Shown here piece after piece: positions 17,701 through 25,051 of a stretch of 35,259 nucleotides of DNA; positions within the stretch are counted from its first letter, which is position 1, and each line of letters begins with the position of its first letter. The stretch is from positions 1-35,259 of IMG/VR virus record IMGVR_UViG_3300027704_000068, one strand, 5' to 3'. The position numbers and the translations under genes are program-made. This DNA is from a virus. The notes beneath the pieces were generated by a model. The model was not told the DNA's origin. It worked only from the letters and a program-made list of their open reading frames with translations, and did not search any database.

Positions 17701-19598
17701 TTGGTAATTTTAGAAACATAAGTGTTTCAGGACCAGCTAATCCCGAACCAGGAGATGAAGGTAGGGTCACTTGTCTAACCGTAACACCTATAATTAACTG
17801 TGACGAGGTACTTGGTTGTACGGATCCTTACGCAGATAATTACGATGCAAGTGCAACTACTGATGATGGATCTTGTGAATATCCAGTAGCGTGTATCACT
17901 AGTCATACCGACGACCCATCAAATCCTTATCCTGGTCATGACGGTACTCTTAATCGACCTGAAAACAGCCATCACTGGCATACATGGGTGCAAGGTGGAG
18001 AGACAGGAGGGTTCATACTAACGCCACTAGCAACAACAAGCTCATTTTCTACATGTACAACTTATTTAGAGTTTCATTTTGAGCATCCAGGAAGCAATGG
18101 TGGTGGACATAATTATGCTAGCACTATGGATAACGATGGAACAAATAGTAATATTGCAACGCTTACGCCTGGTGTGGGAATACCTCTTAATCTAACAAAC
18201 ACTAATTCTATAAGTTCGTCTGGAATGCCTACTATCTATGTGGATGAATTTGTTTTTGGATCTGATTGTGATGGAACATTTTACTTTGAGCTTTCAAATA
18301 TACACAACAATTGTACCTCGACATTCAGCATAACTACACAAGAACCTCTAGCTAATGACCCGGTATCCCAAGGCGATCTTTGCCAGTATGTTGGTGGTTG
18401 GACTATGGATCCTTTAACTAGTGACATTTGGAACTATGATTATGATTTTAGCCCGATGCAAGTTTCTACAATGAGCAATCAAATACCCGCAAGTATTAAC
18501 GACCACACTATTTTTACTGATATCGCACAAAACGGACAGGTTAGTAGTGAGGGTGGTTACGGAGTAATGAACTCACTACCATTCCACTCTAACTCAGCTC
18601 CAACAGCTCTAAGACCTAGATTTGGCTCGCAGCAAGGGTTAGCTAGTTGGTTACCTGAATACGAGATGCTTTATATATCAGACCCAGCTAATGGCTTGCA
18701 AAGCAATGATTTCCGAACAAAACAGTGGCCATACTTCTATCAAGGCGCTGGTAATGGTTGGCGTAGACCGGTAGCTATACAAACAAACCCAGGCGCTATG
18801 AATCCTGGTTCGTATTTAGCTGATGCTTATCAATCAATAATTGGAACCGGTGCAAATGGTAGTTGGAGATCAATATGCGCAGCGGGTCAGTACGCTGGTG
18901 GGACAAATACACTCTCAGGTAATATTATAAACGGTTGGAATCAGGATTGTGACCACGCTTTGTGTGGTACGCTAGCAGGTTACTATGGAAACTATGACTT
19001 TTCTGACGAAATGGGTTATGGTACTAATCAATGGTCAACCACTCCGGGGACAAATACAGGTCAAGGTCCTCAAAACATAACTGGAAATTGGGGCGCACAG
19101 CCATATCAAACCACCGGTCAAGGTTGTGATACAAATGGACAATGGTCAGGGTTTCTACTAACATTATACAGTTACGAGGAGGTTATCCATTACGTTAGAC
19201 TACTAGCTCTTCACTGTGCAGATAATGAACCTGAGTTTGGAACTGGAAGTAATCACACAGCAACACGGAAGGGAGTTGTAATGGAATTTTTGAAAAACGC
19301 AACACTCTCCACGCCTTGGTACGGACCAGCATATATTGATCCCAACGGACATCCAATTACAGCATCTCCAGATCCAGCATACTCGGTAAACACCGCGTAC
19401 GGTATAGAGGGATCGCTAAGATTTTGTTTCGATGACGCTAAATGCGGAATAATTTCTGACTGCTTTTTACAAACTGTATTTGTTAACTGTGCTGCTGGAG
19501 ATGGTATTGGGAACAATGTCGGTGCTTCTGGGCCTTATGTAGCACCTTCTTACTTTGAAACCCACGTTGCTCCTTCACTCTGTAAAACAAATTTATAA
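11757..19598 (+). CDS. Giant tail protein, muzzle/nozzle-like, with distal domains
   Basis: 2613 residues. The N-terminus (GFQKSKMNKDADERTVANGE, then YRDALNIQV) and the block ITGINIIDGMLFWTDNHTEP near residue 230 look like the start of the large nozzle/stabilisation protein of Bacteroidota podoviruses, a counterpart of T7 gp12. A Gly/Ser/His-rich region spans about 1000-1280. A propeller-like region follows (about 1700-1760, ESFAVDLTGRVYFTDRTRAA), then SFSENAKGWTSFKSFIPENG at about 1835. A Cys-containing LGCTDPYADNYDASATTDDG motif lies at 2019-2038, ending with SCEY. The remaining 570 residues have Trp, Gly, Asn and Cys richness typical of surface-exposed adhesion domains. It probably forms the tail below the rings, with the C-terminal part facing the host. 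No lytic or depolymerase motif is recognised. Confidence 0.75.
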   Translation: MAQSNRGFQKSKMNKDADERTVANGEYRDALNIQVSASDGSNVGSAQTILGNTLISGNMVPGGSTVVGSIAHNKEDKVYYLVAGPKPTAASWNQKGSWKDYIIEFDIKKESFKYVFVDIYQSNVESNTGVISRDIPVNIGTPSLFDSVRYEMVVQGFDSSGMQIITSDPSSNVEVISTSVTSSTTGIVNIYSTTQDFNSIPTPSGTWLNCKAERVLNFDKDHLITGINIIDGMLFWTDNHTEPKKIDIERSINGTGGGSPLPPLLSYTFPGDSDQFHTRLCITPDKTNPLRVKPRNETEPWYIKEANITVIRKGPVIPPSLEMSEHEDGRAGATYSETDGSPSGISGCPNVGCTSSTTAQNSWSINPPAGPDRIKKAGDTIDQVYVVNPVDWRIGDMILFNQQEDINSAEGFIDHDVRATVTSTPGGASTGPYSFEIQSIDKDAIDQEQKMWNIRMEEKKPMFEMKFVRFAYRYKYEDGEYSTFSPWSQPAFIPGEYDYLPKKAYNLGMTNRLRQLKITNYLLEGHYGIYNDVIEIDLLYKDEVGPQVYVVETLKMTDGWGVDGSPDLWPDKWKDWPVEDTTLRRKRGEYKVTSELISKVVPSNQMLRPWDNVPRKALAQEVTSNRLVYANYMQNFNLTSQYTDNEVKPIINLTLSVKDAPLNDPDLTGEEDSFSVLSLEEQVGNLEGFAKGVKTVRSLRTYQVGVVYGDKYGRETPVLAGKDGAGSLTINVENSSTINKLKAWVITDVPSFAAYYKFYVKETSNKYYNLAMDRWYLAEDGNIWISFASADRNKVDDETNIILKKMHDTHEPVTDLARYKIIAIENSAPKFIKTKVHLYGQVQPSATQLGSASIGFPMEFYNVLHLHTGSTNMTEVEEAWGKDNTAGGGGKGTITDKISSGFIYIRVRTKTVKSNWYQLASMAKSGSYYKMKLVKTFKKDVAFAGGSYANAASDLRVEFSSQFPEDKPEFEGRYFVKIYKDLILMKWLLQSKKKNYRTMAARPFHYFNQRKINQTRSSTGAQASWESSGVNVAGEFDASGGSHRNPCFSTSGVSVTSHGVDSISSCSNHSSTLNNRTFFYGMNSGTHTSGMGGAWFNTGSTIKNVRYWGQSSRHKFFIDGLITRGTESSGNICFPFATGLGSNAACANLFGKHFFNVGNRSDLTHRHGTSTSGKGQRRGRAIEDDGMKIHFGYIHTGGWAWNSAEDESWYNFMTTKGTMFRFSEDKDEVMYVVTGFNTSLDQNATGEGKHHLHSSWSSGNGGGIGMDNAGNNLRRFSIEIEQMEYPGVGLPSYVGGGAGFSGYHPLGGKTSTKIPGVAELGYWGGRPGATSINTSALGGAFDDNKDLQIPTPPDYQNEVVKVNGSAASNLKNDGAGGWEAGISGIQQARKYRMHPAKFHNIEILEEVPDDGDWSSKNPAVWETEPKEDVGMDIYYEASQAMPVNVNAYTNEQLAPIGSLVENDSGSDLPGGPWQLHSWSDTTFTMRLLDGNTPPSFTIQSGDRFRFTRPDGFVSTIIVNTPPGSAPWPATITIANYRLNVRGNTTAAVPSTPNFANSPHNQPVTLSWHNAIAFGNGVESDRIRDDFNANTISNGVKASTVLAIPYHEERRKAGLIHSGIYNSTSGLNSLNQFIAAEKITKDMNPSYGGIQKLHTRDNNIVVMHEDKIMKVLANKDALFNADQSKNVVVSKNFLGSDEPFSTRYGMSTNPESFAVDLTGRVYFTDRTRAAVLRLSNDGITNISDYGMKDWFNDHLNPETNTLLGSFDEKKGLYNLTIDGARQLAVDEVTTINDGDGGDNGVGCGCENGPGTNSSGGAEIISTDGNTLYTPVSTTVSFSENAKGWTSFKSFIPENGISINNEYYTFLDGEMWHHHSNSSRNQFYGDQYDSSIDIIFNDDPSAVKSYSGVNYEGTEARITGDLLDSNYFNLNDKTGWYVDTMTTNLQTTNNLEFKEKEGKYFTSIKGNTTTLANLDENEFSVQGIGNFRNISVSGPANPEPGDEGRVTCLTVTPIINCDEVLGCTDPYADNYDASATTDDGSCEYPVACITSHTDDPSNPYPGHDGTLNRPENSHHWHTWVQGGETGGFILTPLATTSSFSTCTTYLEFHFEHPGSNGGGHNYASTMDNDGTNSNIATLTPGVGIPLNLTNTNSISSSGMPTIYVDEFVFGSDCDGTFYFELSNIHNNCTSTFSITTQEPLANDPVSQGDLCQYVGGWTMDPLTSDIWNYDYDFSPMQVSTMSNQIPASINDHTIFTDIAQNGQVSSEGGYGVMNSLPFHSNSAPTALRPRFGSQQGLASWLPEYEMLYISDPANGLQSNDFRTKQWPYFYQGAGNGWRRPVAIQTNPGAMNPGSYLADAYQSIIGTGANGSWRSICAAGQYAGGTNTLSGNIINGWNQDCDHALCGTLAGYYGNYDFSDEMGYGTNQWSTTPGTNTGQGPQNITGNWGAQPYQTTGQGCDTNGQWSGFLLTLYSYEEVIHYVRLLALHCADNEPEFGTGSNHTATRKGVVMEFLKNATLSTPWYGPAYIDPNGHPITASPDPAYSVNTAYGIEGSLRFCFDDAKCGIISDCFLQTVFVNCAAGDGIGNNVGASGPYVAPSYFETHVAPSLCKTNL

Positions 19599-19600
19599 CT

Positions 19601-20377
19601 ATGGCAAACTATACTATTGAAAGAAGACAAGAAGCTGGGCATGTTTATGGGTGCACTCCGTTCGCCACCACACAGGAAGGCGGTCAGATAGCGTCTCCAG
19701 GTGGGCAATTAGACTCTACTATACAGTGGAATATAAAAGCTGATAGTGGTTATGTTCTTGATATTAATAATTTTATTATTCCTGGAACAAGTTTATCTGG
19801 CGTTATCTCTCTTCCAGTAACACCACCGACAGCCGTGTACAACACTGGTTTTACAAGCCCTATTTTAGGGGCCTCATTTGAGGGATACTCGGACACCTTG
19901 ATAGTTGTTACTCTTTTTTTAAGCCCATACCCTAGTTATAATATAACTGGAGCTAATTTTGTGATGCCAACATCACCCGTGGATATATCCGTTAACATAG
20001 AGGGCTGTGCGTTTTTAAAAGGCGAAGGAGTGCACTTGAGAATCATAGAGCCAGAAGATCCTCTTACTACTACAGAGATAGTTATACCGGAACAAAGACA
20101 ACAGTACATAGCTCACAACACTTTAGATGACGGTGCTCAACGTATATCAGGCGTGTTAGAACCTACAGAGGATGGGGCTGAGATTGTAAGAGAAAACTTC
20201 ATAATGAGTTATAGTGTTAGAGCAGCTAATGGCATGAGATACGCATATCCGCCAACACTGGATTTTAACGATGTAGACTATTACTACACATCTACACTTG
20301 AGTACAAAGATAGTTTATTCCCAGGTAGAAGTCAAGATATTTGTGGCGTTGTATTTGATATATTTAAAAAACAATAA
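19601..20377 (+). CDS. Beta-rich tail accessory protein, function unknown
   Basis: 258 residues, starting 2 bases after the giant tail gene. Nearly all of it predicts as beta strands. The segment ITGANFVMPTSPVDISVNIE resembles the ends of InlB-B-like extracellular repeats (F.MP...V.V...), with a similar, weaker pattern earlier (VLDINNFIIPGTSLSGVISL). Such repeats are common in adhesins. Tight coupling to the tail gene suggests a co-assembled tail tip or fibre component. I do not recognise a named family for the whole protein. Confidence 0.6.
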   Translation: MANYTIERRQEAGHVYGCTPFATTQEGGQIASPGGQLDSTIQWNIKADSGYVLDINNFIIPGTSLSGVISLPVTPPTAVYNTGFTSPILGASFEGYSDTLIVVTLFLSPYPSYNITGANFVMPTSPVDISVNIEGCAFLKGEGVHLRIIEPEDPLTTTEIVIPEQRQQYIAHNTLDDGAQRISGVLEPTEDGAEIVRENFIMSYSVRAANGMRYAYPPTLDFNDVDYYYTSTLEYKDSLFPGRSQDICGVVFDIFKKQ

Positions 20378-20378
20378 A

Positions 20379-21683
20379 ATGGCATATAAAAAAACAGGTA
20401 TACAGCTTCAAAAAGATATAACTAAGAAACTTCTAGAATCTAAAACCAAGACAAGTAAGAAACCAAAGCTAAAAAGAAAAGAGAAGACAAGTGAAGCTAA
20501 CGTAATAGATAGTGCCATAGAAACGTCTACAGGTAGAGATATCAACGAGCTTAGTTTTAATGACTTAAGTGAATTAGACAAAGACAAAAGTGCCACGGTA
20601 TCACAAGATGATTTAGCGGCACTTGGTATAACCAACTTAGTAGGAGGCGAAGCTTCCATTGGTGAGGTTAAGAAGATTTTAGAGAAAAGACCTTTAGTGC
20701 CAGCACTGCAGGCTAGTGTTTTTAATTTAAACTACCAAATCGAGCCAGCGCCAATCCCTGCTATAAATAACCTATACTCGCTACAAACTAAGAGGGCAGA
20801 TATTTTTAACAAATTCGTACCGGACAAAGAATTTCGATCAGATAAAAATCTACCATACCAAGGTACATCGTATCACATAAATAAGTTCCTAAACCAAGAA
20901 GCATCACGAATTGAAATCGTAGTGACTGGCGATGTGGGTACTGCTTATAAATTAGTTATAAAAGATAACACAAATAACACTTATTACAACGAGACAGTAG
21001 GTTTGTTTAGGACTGGTTTTCATGAGATTAGCGGTTTAATTGGAGAACAGGAGGATGTTAGGGGTACAACCAGCAGCGAGGTAGAGGTTATGATACCGAT
21101 GAACATATACGAGACTGAGTATTATGTTTACCTCGTTAGCGATGGTGTAGTGCAACTAGGGCCTGGCTTGCCAACTGCGCAGATGCCTTGGGTAATAAAC
21201 CAATTACCCGATGTTACAACTACCTTAGTACTTACTACTGAAGCCAACTTTGGGGCTATTGGTGGTACCCAGGTGATTAAACATAAGCCAGGTGCCTTTC
21301 TATCTAGTCTGAAAAATTCATCAGCCGCTGTTGGTAGAGACGGTGAGTCTGATGACTCTAGAATACAAGCGGTGCAGCCTAGTAGTTTTGGTGATGCTAA
21401 CTTTACCCTAACAGTTGCGCCGGGAACTGGTGAGTATGATGTCATAAGCCTAGAAGAGAGTGTTCTTAATCAATTAGTTGAAACCCGTAGCATATATTCT
21501 AATGGAACAGACACTTATACCGCTACGGAGGTTTTAGAGCACAACCTAGTGATATCTGTTACTGGAAGCGGTACTGACATGAGAGGTAAGGTAACAGGTA
21601 CAATGCTATTAGGGAAAAGTGGTATACGGAACTCTATTATATATATAAATACTGATGACTTATTTAATCTTGCTGCTAATTAA
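20379..21683 (+). CDS. Tail-associated beta protein with an EF-hand loop
   Basis: 434 residues from the ATG at 20379 (MAYKKTGIQL), one base after the previous stop; the frame is open further upstream but that start would overlap the neighbour by 80 bases. Residues 10-40 are very basic. Residues 67-78 (DKDKSATVSQDD) match the canonical EF-hand calcium loop DxDxSxTxSxxD. Residues about 125-434 are beta-rich, with IEIVVTGDVGTAYKLVIKD and ETEYYVYLVSDG resembling repeated sandwich folds. The likely place is the tail or baseplate, with calcium stabilising the N-terminal part. Not recognised as a named family. Confidence 0.65.
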   Translation: MAYKKTGIQLQKDITKKLLESKTKTSKKPKLKRKEKTSEANVIDSAIETSTGRDINELSFNDLSELDKDKSATVSQDDLAALGITNLVGGEASIGEVKKILEKRPLVPALQASVFNLNYQIEPAPIPAINNLYSLQTKRADIFNKFVPDKEFRSDKNLPYQGTSYHINKFLNQEASRIEIVVTGDVGTAYKLVIKDNTNNTYYNETVGLFRTGFHEISGLIGEQEDVRGTTSSEVEVMIPMNIYETEYYVYLVSDGVVQLGPGLPTAQMPWVINQLPDVTTTLVLTTEANFGAIGGTQVIKHKPGAFLSSLKNSSAAVGRDGESDDSRIQAVQPSSFGDANFTLTVAPGTGEYDVISLEESVLNQLVETRSIYSNGTDTYTATEVLEHNLVISVTGSGTDMRGKVTGTMLLGKSGIRNSIIYINTDDLFNLAAN

Positions 21684-21694
21684 AAATAACACAC

Positions 21695-22048
21695 ATGGCT
21701 ACATTAACACTAACATTCGCTCAACAATTAAACCATTCTTTACAAGTTGGTGACACGGCTTACTACGTAAACACCTCAACGTCATCTACTTTCACTGTTA
21801 ACTCTTCCAGCGTAGTGCTAATAGGAACTGTAATATCACCACTCACAAACACGAGTTTTGTATGTAATACACTTCTAGCTCCATCTGAATACCCAACTGC
21901 TGACGACTATATATTTTTTACAAAAGATAACAAAGCAAATTTATCAAGTATACTGGGTTACTATGCTAGGGCTAATATAAGAAACAACTCCACCGATGAG
22001 GCTGAGCTGTTCCAAGTTAGTGCTGACTATTTTGAGAGTAGTAAATAA
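21695..22048 (+). CDS. Small beta-rich virion protein
   Basis: 117 residues beginning MATLTLTFAQQLNHSLQVGD. The strand-rich core (VVLIGTVISPLTNTSFVC) is followed by DDYIFFTKDNKANLSSILGY and the end EAELFQVSADYFESSK. I recall small proteins with a 'SLQVGD.AYY' start, an 'FxKD...NxSSxxGYY' middle and a C-terminal SSK in other flavobacterial phages, encoded among tail genes, without known function. A 42-base AT-rich gap with no clear motif separates it from the next gene. Confidence 0.7.
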   Translation: MATLTLTFAQQLNHSLQVGDTAYYVNTSTSSTFTVNSSSVVLIGTVISPLTNTSFVCNTLLAPSEYPTADDYIFFTKDNKANLSSILGYYARANIRNNSTDEAELFQVSADYFESSK

Positions 22049-22090
22049 AACGCTAAAACTGTGACTATATATGTACTTTAATACAATACA

Positions 22091-22693
22091 ATGGGACACA
22101 GCATAGAAAAACAAGTAAAAGAACAACCACTAACGAAAGCACAGAGCAAAGCTCAGTTTGAAGAAGTTACAGAGGAGTTAGGATTACTACACTCCTTTGA
22201 TTTTGATGAAGCTTGGGATATTGGTTTAGAAATTAGGAGAAGAAAAGAATTTAGAGAGAACATAAGTGATTTAGAAAAATCAATAACAGAAGCTGACGGT
22301 GGTATGACGGGTGAAGTTTTGCACAAAGTAAATCCAGTGAAGCATTCTTTTGCTGGTGGGTGTTACATTAGGGAGATATACAACCCTGCTAACGAGCTTA
22401 TAATAACAAAGATACACAAGAAAGAGCATCCGTTCTTTTTAATGAAAGGAGAGATGTCTATATTGACTGAGGATGGTATTGAGCATATAAAAGCTCCTTA
22501 CCAAGGCGTTACAAAGGTTGGTACGAAAAGAGCTATATATACACACGAAGAATGTATATTTATAACTGTGCATGCTACAGACAACACTTCTATTGAAGAT
22601 GTTGAGGAGGAGGTGGTTTGCACTAAGTATGAAGATTTACCAAAGGGATGTGATGCTTTAGATGTGTTAAGAAAAATTAATTTAAAAAAATAA
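22091..22693 (+). CDS. Cupin-like domain protein
   Basis: 200 residues. An N-terminal helical part (1-75) precedes a double-stranded beta-helix core. KIHKKEHPFFLMKGEMSI at about 107-124 has the H109...H113...G120 pattern of cupin motif 1, and VGTKRAIYTHEECIFITVHA at about 143-162 gives G144, H152 and H161 of motif 2. The usual Glu of motif 1 is replaced or shifted, so metal binding is uncertain. Cupin-like proteins occur in many phage genomes near tail or late genes, mostly uncharacterised; roles proposed for cupins range from sugar modification to purely structural. Being inside the tail/ejection cluster favours a virion or assembly role. The catalytic role is open. Confidence 0.65.
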   Translation: MGHSIEKQVKEQPLTKAQSKAQFEEVTEELGLLHSFDFDEAWDIGLEIRRRKEFRENISDLEKSITEADGGMTGEVLHKVNPVKHSFAGGCYIREIYNPANELIITKIHKKEHPFFLMKGEMSILTEDGIEHIKAPYQGVTKVGTKRAIYTHEECIFITVHATDNTSIEDVEEEVVCTKYEDLPKGCDALDVLRKINLKK

Positions 22694-22697
22694 TGAT

Positions 22698-23543
22698 ATG
22701 AGTTTTGTAGTAGCGGCAGTAGGTGTAGGTGTTGGGGTCATGAAGTTTATGGGTGCTAGTAAAGCCAAGAAAGAAGCAGCAGCAGCTCAGAAAAAAGCTA
22801 AGGCTGAAATGGATAAGAAAAAGAAAGAGTATGAGGCTCTGGACACTTCTAATCTAGCGGCTAATCAAGAAAATAAAATGGAGGACCTTACCATTAACCA
22901 AAAAGGTATGGAGAACCAAGCTAGAACCTCTGCACAGAATAGATCTAATATAATGGATGGTATGAATGCTGCTGCTGGTGGTTCCGGTATAGCCGCTTTA
23001 GCACAAACCATGGCTAACCAAGGATCTAAAGATGCGGCGGCGGAAGGAGCTATGATCGGTGATCAAGAAGCAGCTAATCAAAAAGCCTCCTCACAAGAAG
23101 CCTCTAAATTACAAGCGGCAGAGGTTGAGGGCGCGGGTGCTGCAAGAGATTTAAAGTACAAGAAAACATCTAATCTAATGGGTATGGCTGCTGCCGACGC
23201 TAAAGCTGCAGGGGATGCTAAAGCTCAAGCTAGTAAAGATAAGATGAGTGCTATTGGTGGTATAGCCACCTCTGCAATTGGCTTGTCAGATAGAAGGTTA
23301 AAAACGGATATTGAAAAAGTTGGGGTGTCACCTAAAGGCATAAACATATATCATTTTAAATACAAAGATCCAGATATGGTGAAATCTTGGACTACCGAGT
23401 TTAACTCTGGTGGGTTTGATTTTCATGGTAAAATCCAAGGCGTTATGTCAGACGAAGTGCCTAAGGAAGCTGTTGGAGAATTTCATGGTTATGATTTCGT
23501 AAATTATAGCTTGTTAGATGTAGAACATAAAAACATAGTATAA
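22698..23543 (+). CDS. gp14-like internal virion protein with C-terminal S74 domain
   Basis: 281 residues. A hydrophobic N-terminus (SFVVAAVGVGVGVMKFMG) is followed by an Ala/Lys/Gln-rich helical region to about 195, an architecture like T7 gp14, which inserts into the outer membrane during DNA ejection. Residues about 196-281 match the intramolecular chaperone/peptidase S74 domain: GLSDRRLKTDIEKVG with the Ser197-Lys202 pair, then FKYKDP, a GVMSDEVPKEAV block and VNYSLLDVEHKN. In endosialidase-type fibres this domain trimerises, assists folding and cuts itself off before the Ser. If active here, it would release a 196-residue helical protein, the size of T7 gp14. First of three genes of the putative ejection cassette. 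Confidence 0.75.
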   Translation: MSFVVAAVGVGVGVMKFMGASKAKKEAAAAQKKAKAEMDKKKKEYEALDTSNLAANQENKMEDLTINQKGMENQARTSAQNRSNIMDGMNAAAGGSGIAALAQTMANQGSKDAAAEGAMIGDQEAANQKASSQEASKLQAAEVEGAGAARDLKYKKTSNLMGMAAADAKAAGDAKAQASKDKMSAIGGIATSAIGLSDRRLKTDIEKVGVSPKGINIYHFKYKDPDMVKSWTTEFNSGGFDFHGKIQGVMSDEVPKEAVGEFHGYDFVNYSLLDVEHKNIV

Positions 23544-23545
23544 TT

Positions 23546-25051
23546 ATGGCGGGAGATAACGCAGGAGGTACAACTAGTGAGTTCATGAAAATGGGCAAGA
23601 TGATGGGTCAATCAAACAATCCTAGCAACAGTGGGATGTATGATGGCTTGGATAAAGTTACCGAGAAATTAATGGCTAATAAGCTAGCTAGACAAGCGGA
23701 GGTAAAAGGCGAGAGAGAGTCTCTTAGGAAAGAAAGAAAGTTAGCTGGGCAAAAACTTACAAATGAATTCACAGAAATGGGTCCTACTCTAAAGGTATTG
23801 GGCCCAGAATCTTTTGGACAAGCACAGACTGAGATAGAAGGTTTAAGACAGCAGATGTTTGAAGCTATTGATGCTGGTGATCAAAAAAAGATAGCAGAAC
23901 TAAACATGAAGCTTAACGATATAAAAACGAGGCACTCTGGGGATGCTGAAAACCTAACTACACTAATAGATTCCTGGGAGTCAGATACCGTGAGTACAGA
24001 CGCTATGACTAAGGAGAATATAGATGTTCTAACTAATTTCGCTGCAAACAAAACCAAGAAAGAAGTTTATGTGGAAAATGAAGATGGTGTTCCAGAGCTT
24101 AGGTATGAGTGGGATACTGAGGAGCCTTTATTAGACGAAACTACTGGCGAGCAACAAATAGACGAAGAAGGTAATCCAATGTTTGTAAAGGATCAAAAAT
24201 CCCTAGCTGAAATGCAAGACATGCTAGTAACCAAGGATACTGTCAACGGTAACAAAATGCTAGATCTAGGTCAAGAGCTAAAGGTTGGTTATAAAGATAA
24301 ATCACCAATGAGTGATGCTGACATAAAGCATAAGGTAGGAGAGATAATACCTCAAGATCCTAAAGCTATAAGAGATTGGTTACATGGTAACCCAGCTGAA
24401 TTTCCAGGTCTAAACGTTCACGACTACTTAAGCGATCTAATGAACACAGATTATGGTACATTTGATAAATTAGGTATTGATTTAACAAAACCGGAGTATG
24501 CACATTTAGATAAAGACAAAGAAGGTGATGATGGTTATGGTACGGTTGAAGCTGACGAGGTTCCAGAGGCGTTTAGAGAAGAACTAATAAACAATGTACT
24601 AGACGTAAAGGATCTAGAAGTATCGCATGGTATTATTACCGAGATATATTCTAGTCTTATGAAAAATAATATGATGGGTATTAGTAATGAAGATCAACGT
24701 GATCCTAGCGAAACAACTATACTAGGCAACAAAGAGAGCTCTAGCGCTAAAGCTAGTAACGATGCTAATGAAACTCTTGAAAAATTAAAAAGTCTAGGTG
24801 ATCCAGATTCGCCTATACATGCTGAAATAGCTAGAATGAATGAAGCACAAATAGCTACACACATACTTGGTTCTGGAGCAAAATGGACTGACGAGGTATA
24901 TGATCCAGTAACTAAAGAAAAAATTACATTAGCTAAATACATTGCTGATGCTAAAAACAAAAAATCAAAACCCAACGAGCAGAACCCCAAGGATCCAATG
25001 GCGGGTATGACAGCTGCACAAAAAATTCAATACATAAAAGATAATAAATAA
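23546..25051 (+). CDS. Putative second ejection (gp15-like) protein
   Basis: 501 residues, acidic and mostly helical, without transmembrane segments or cysteines. Early segments include GLDKVTEKLMANKLARQAEV and a coiled-coil-like QTEIEGLRQQMFEAIDAGD. A beta-hairpin-like acidic insert lies at about 170-215, and a Lys-rich tail at the end (ADAKNKKSKPNEQNPKDPMA). It sits between the gp14-like and the giant protein and overlaps the latter by one base (TAATG at 25049-25053). This order equals T7 gp14-gp15-gp16, so it may form the periplasmic or internal-core part of the ejection machine. No sequence similarity to gp15 is visible; the assignment is from order and size only. Confidence 0.6.
   Translation: MAGDNAGGTTSEFMKMGKMMGQSNNPSNSGMYDGLDKVTEKLMANKLARQAEVKGERESLRKERKLAGQKLTNEFTEMGPTLKVLGPESFGQAQTEIEGLRQQMFEAIDAGDQKKIAELNMKLNDIKTRHSGDAENLTTLIDSWESDTVSTDAMTKENIDVLTNFAANKTKKEVYVENEDGVPELRYEWDTEEPLLDETTGEQQIDEEGNPMFVKDQKSLAEMQDMLVTKDTVNGNKMLDLGQELKVGYKDKSPMSDADIKHKVGEIIPQDPKAIRDWLHGNPAEFPGLNVHDYLSDLMNTDYGTFDKLGIDLTKPEYAHLDKDKEGDDGYGTVEADEVPEAFREELINNVLDVKDLEVSHGIITEIYSSLMKNNMMGISNEDQRDPSETTILGNKESSSAKASNDANETLEKLKSLGDPDSPIHAEIARMNEAQIATHILGSGAKWTDEVYDPVTKEKITLAKYIADAKNKKSKPNEQNPKDPMAGMTAAQKIQYIKDNK

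Noticed and set aside
20298-21683. Start at 20298 for the EF-hand protein
   Set aside because: It would overlap the previous gene by 80 bases. The ATG at 20379 is one base after that gene's stop and gives a normal basic N-terminus.
22049-22090. Promoter in the gap before the cupin-like gene
   Set aside because: It is AT-rich, but there is no convincing Bacteroidota TAnnTTTG -7 element with a TTG -33 partner.
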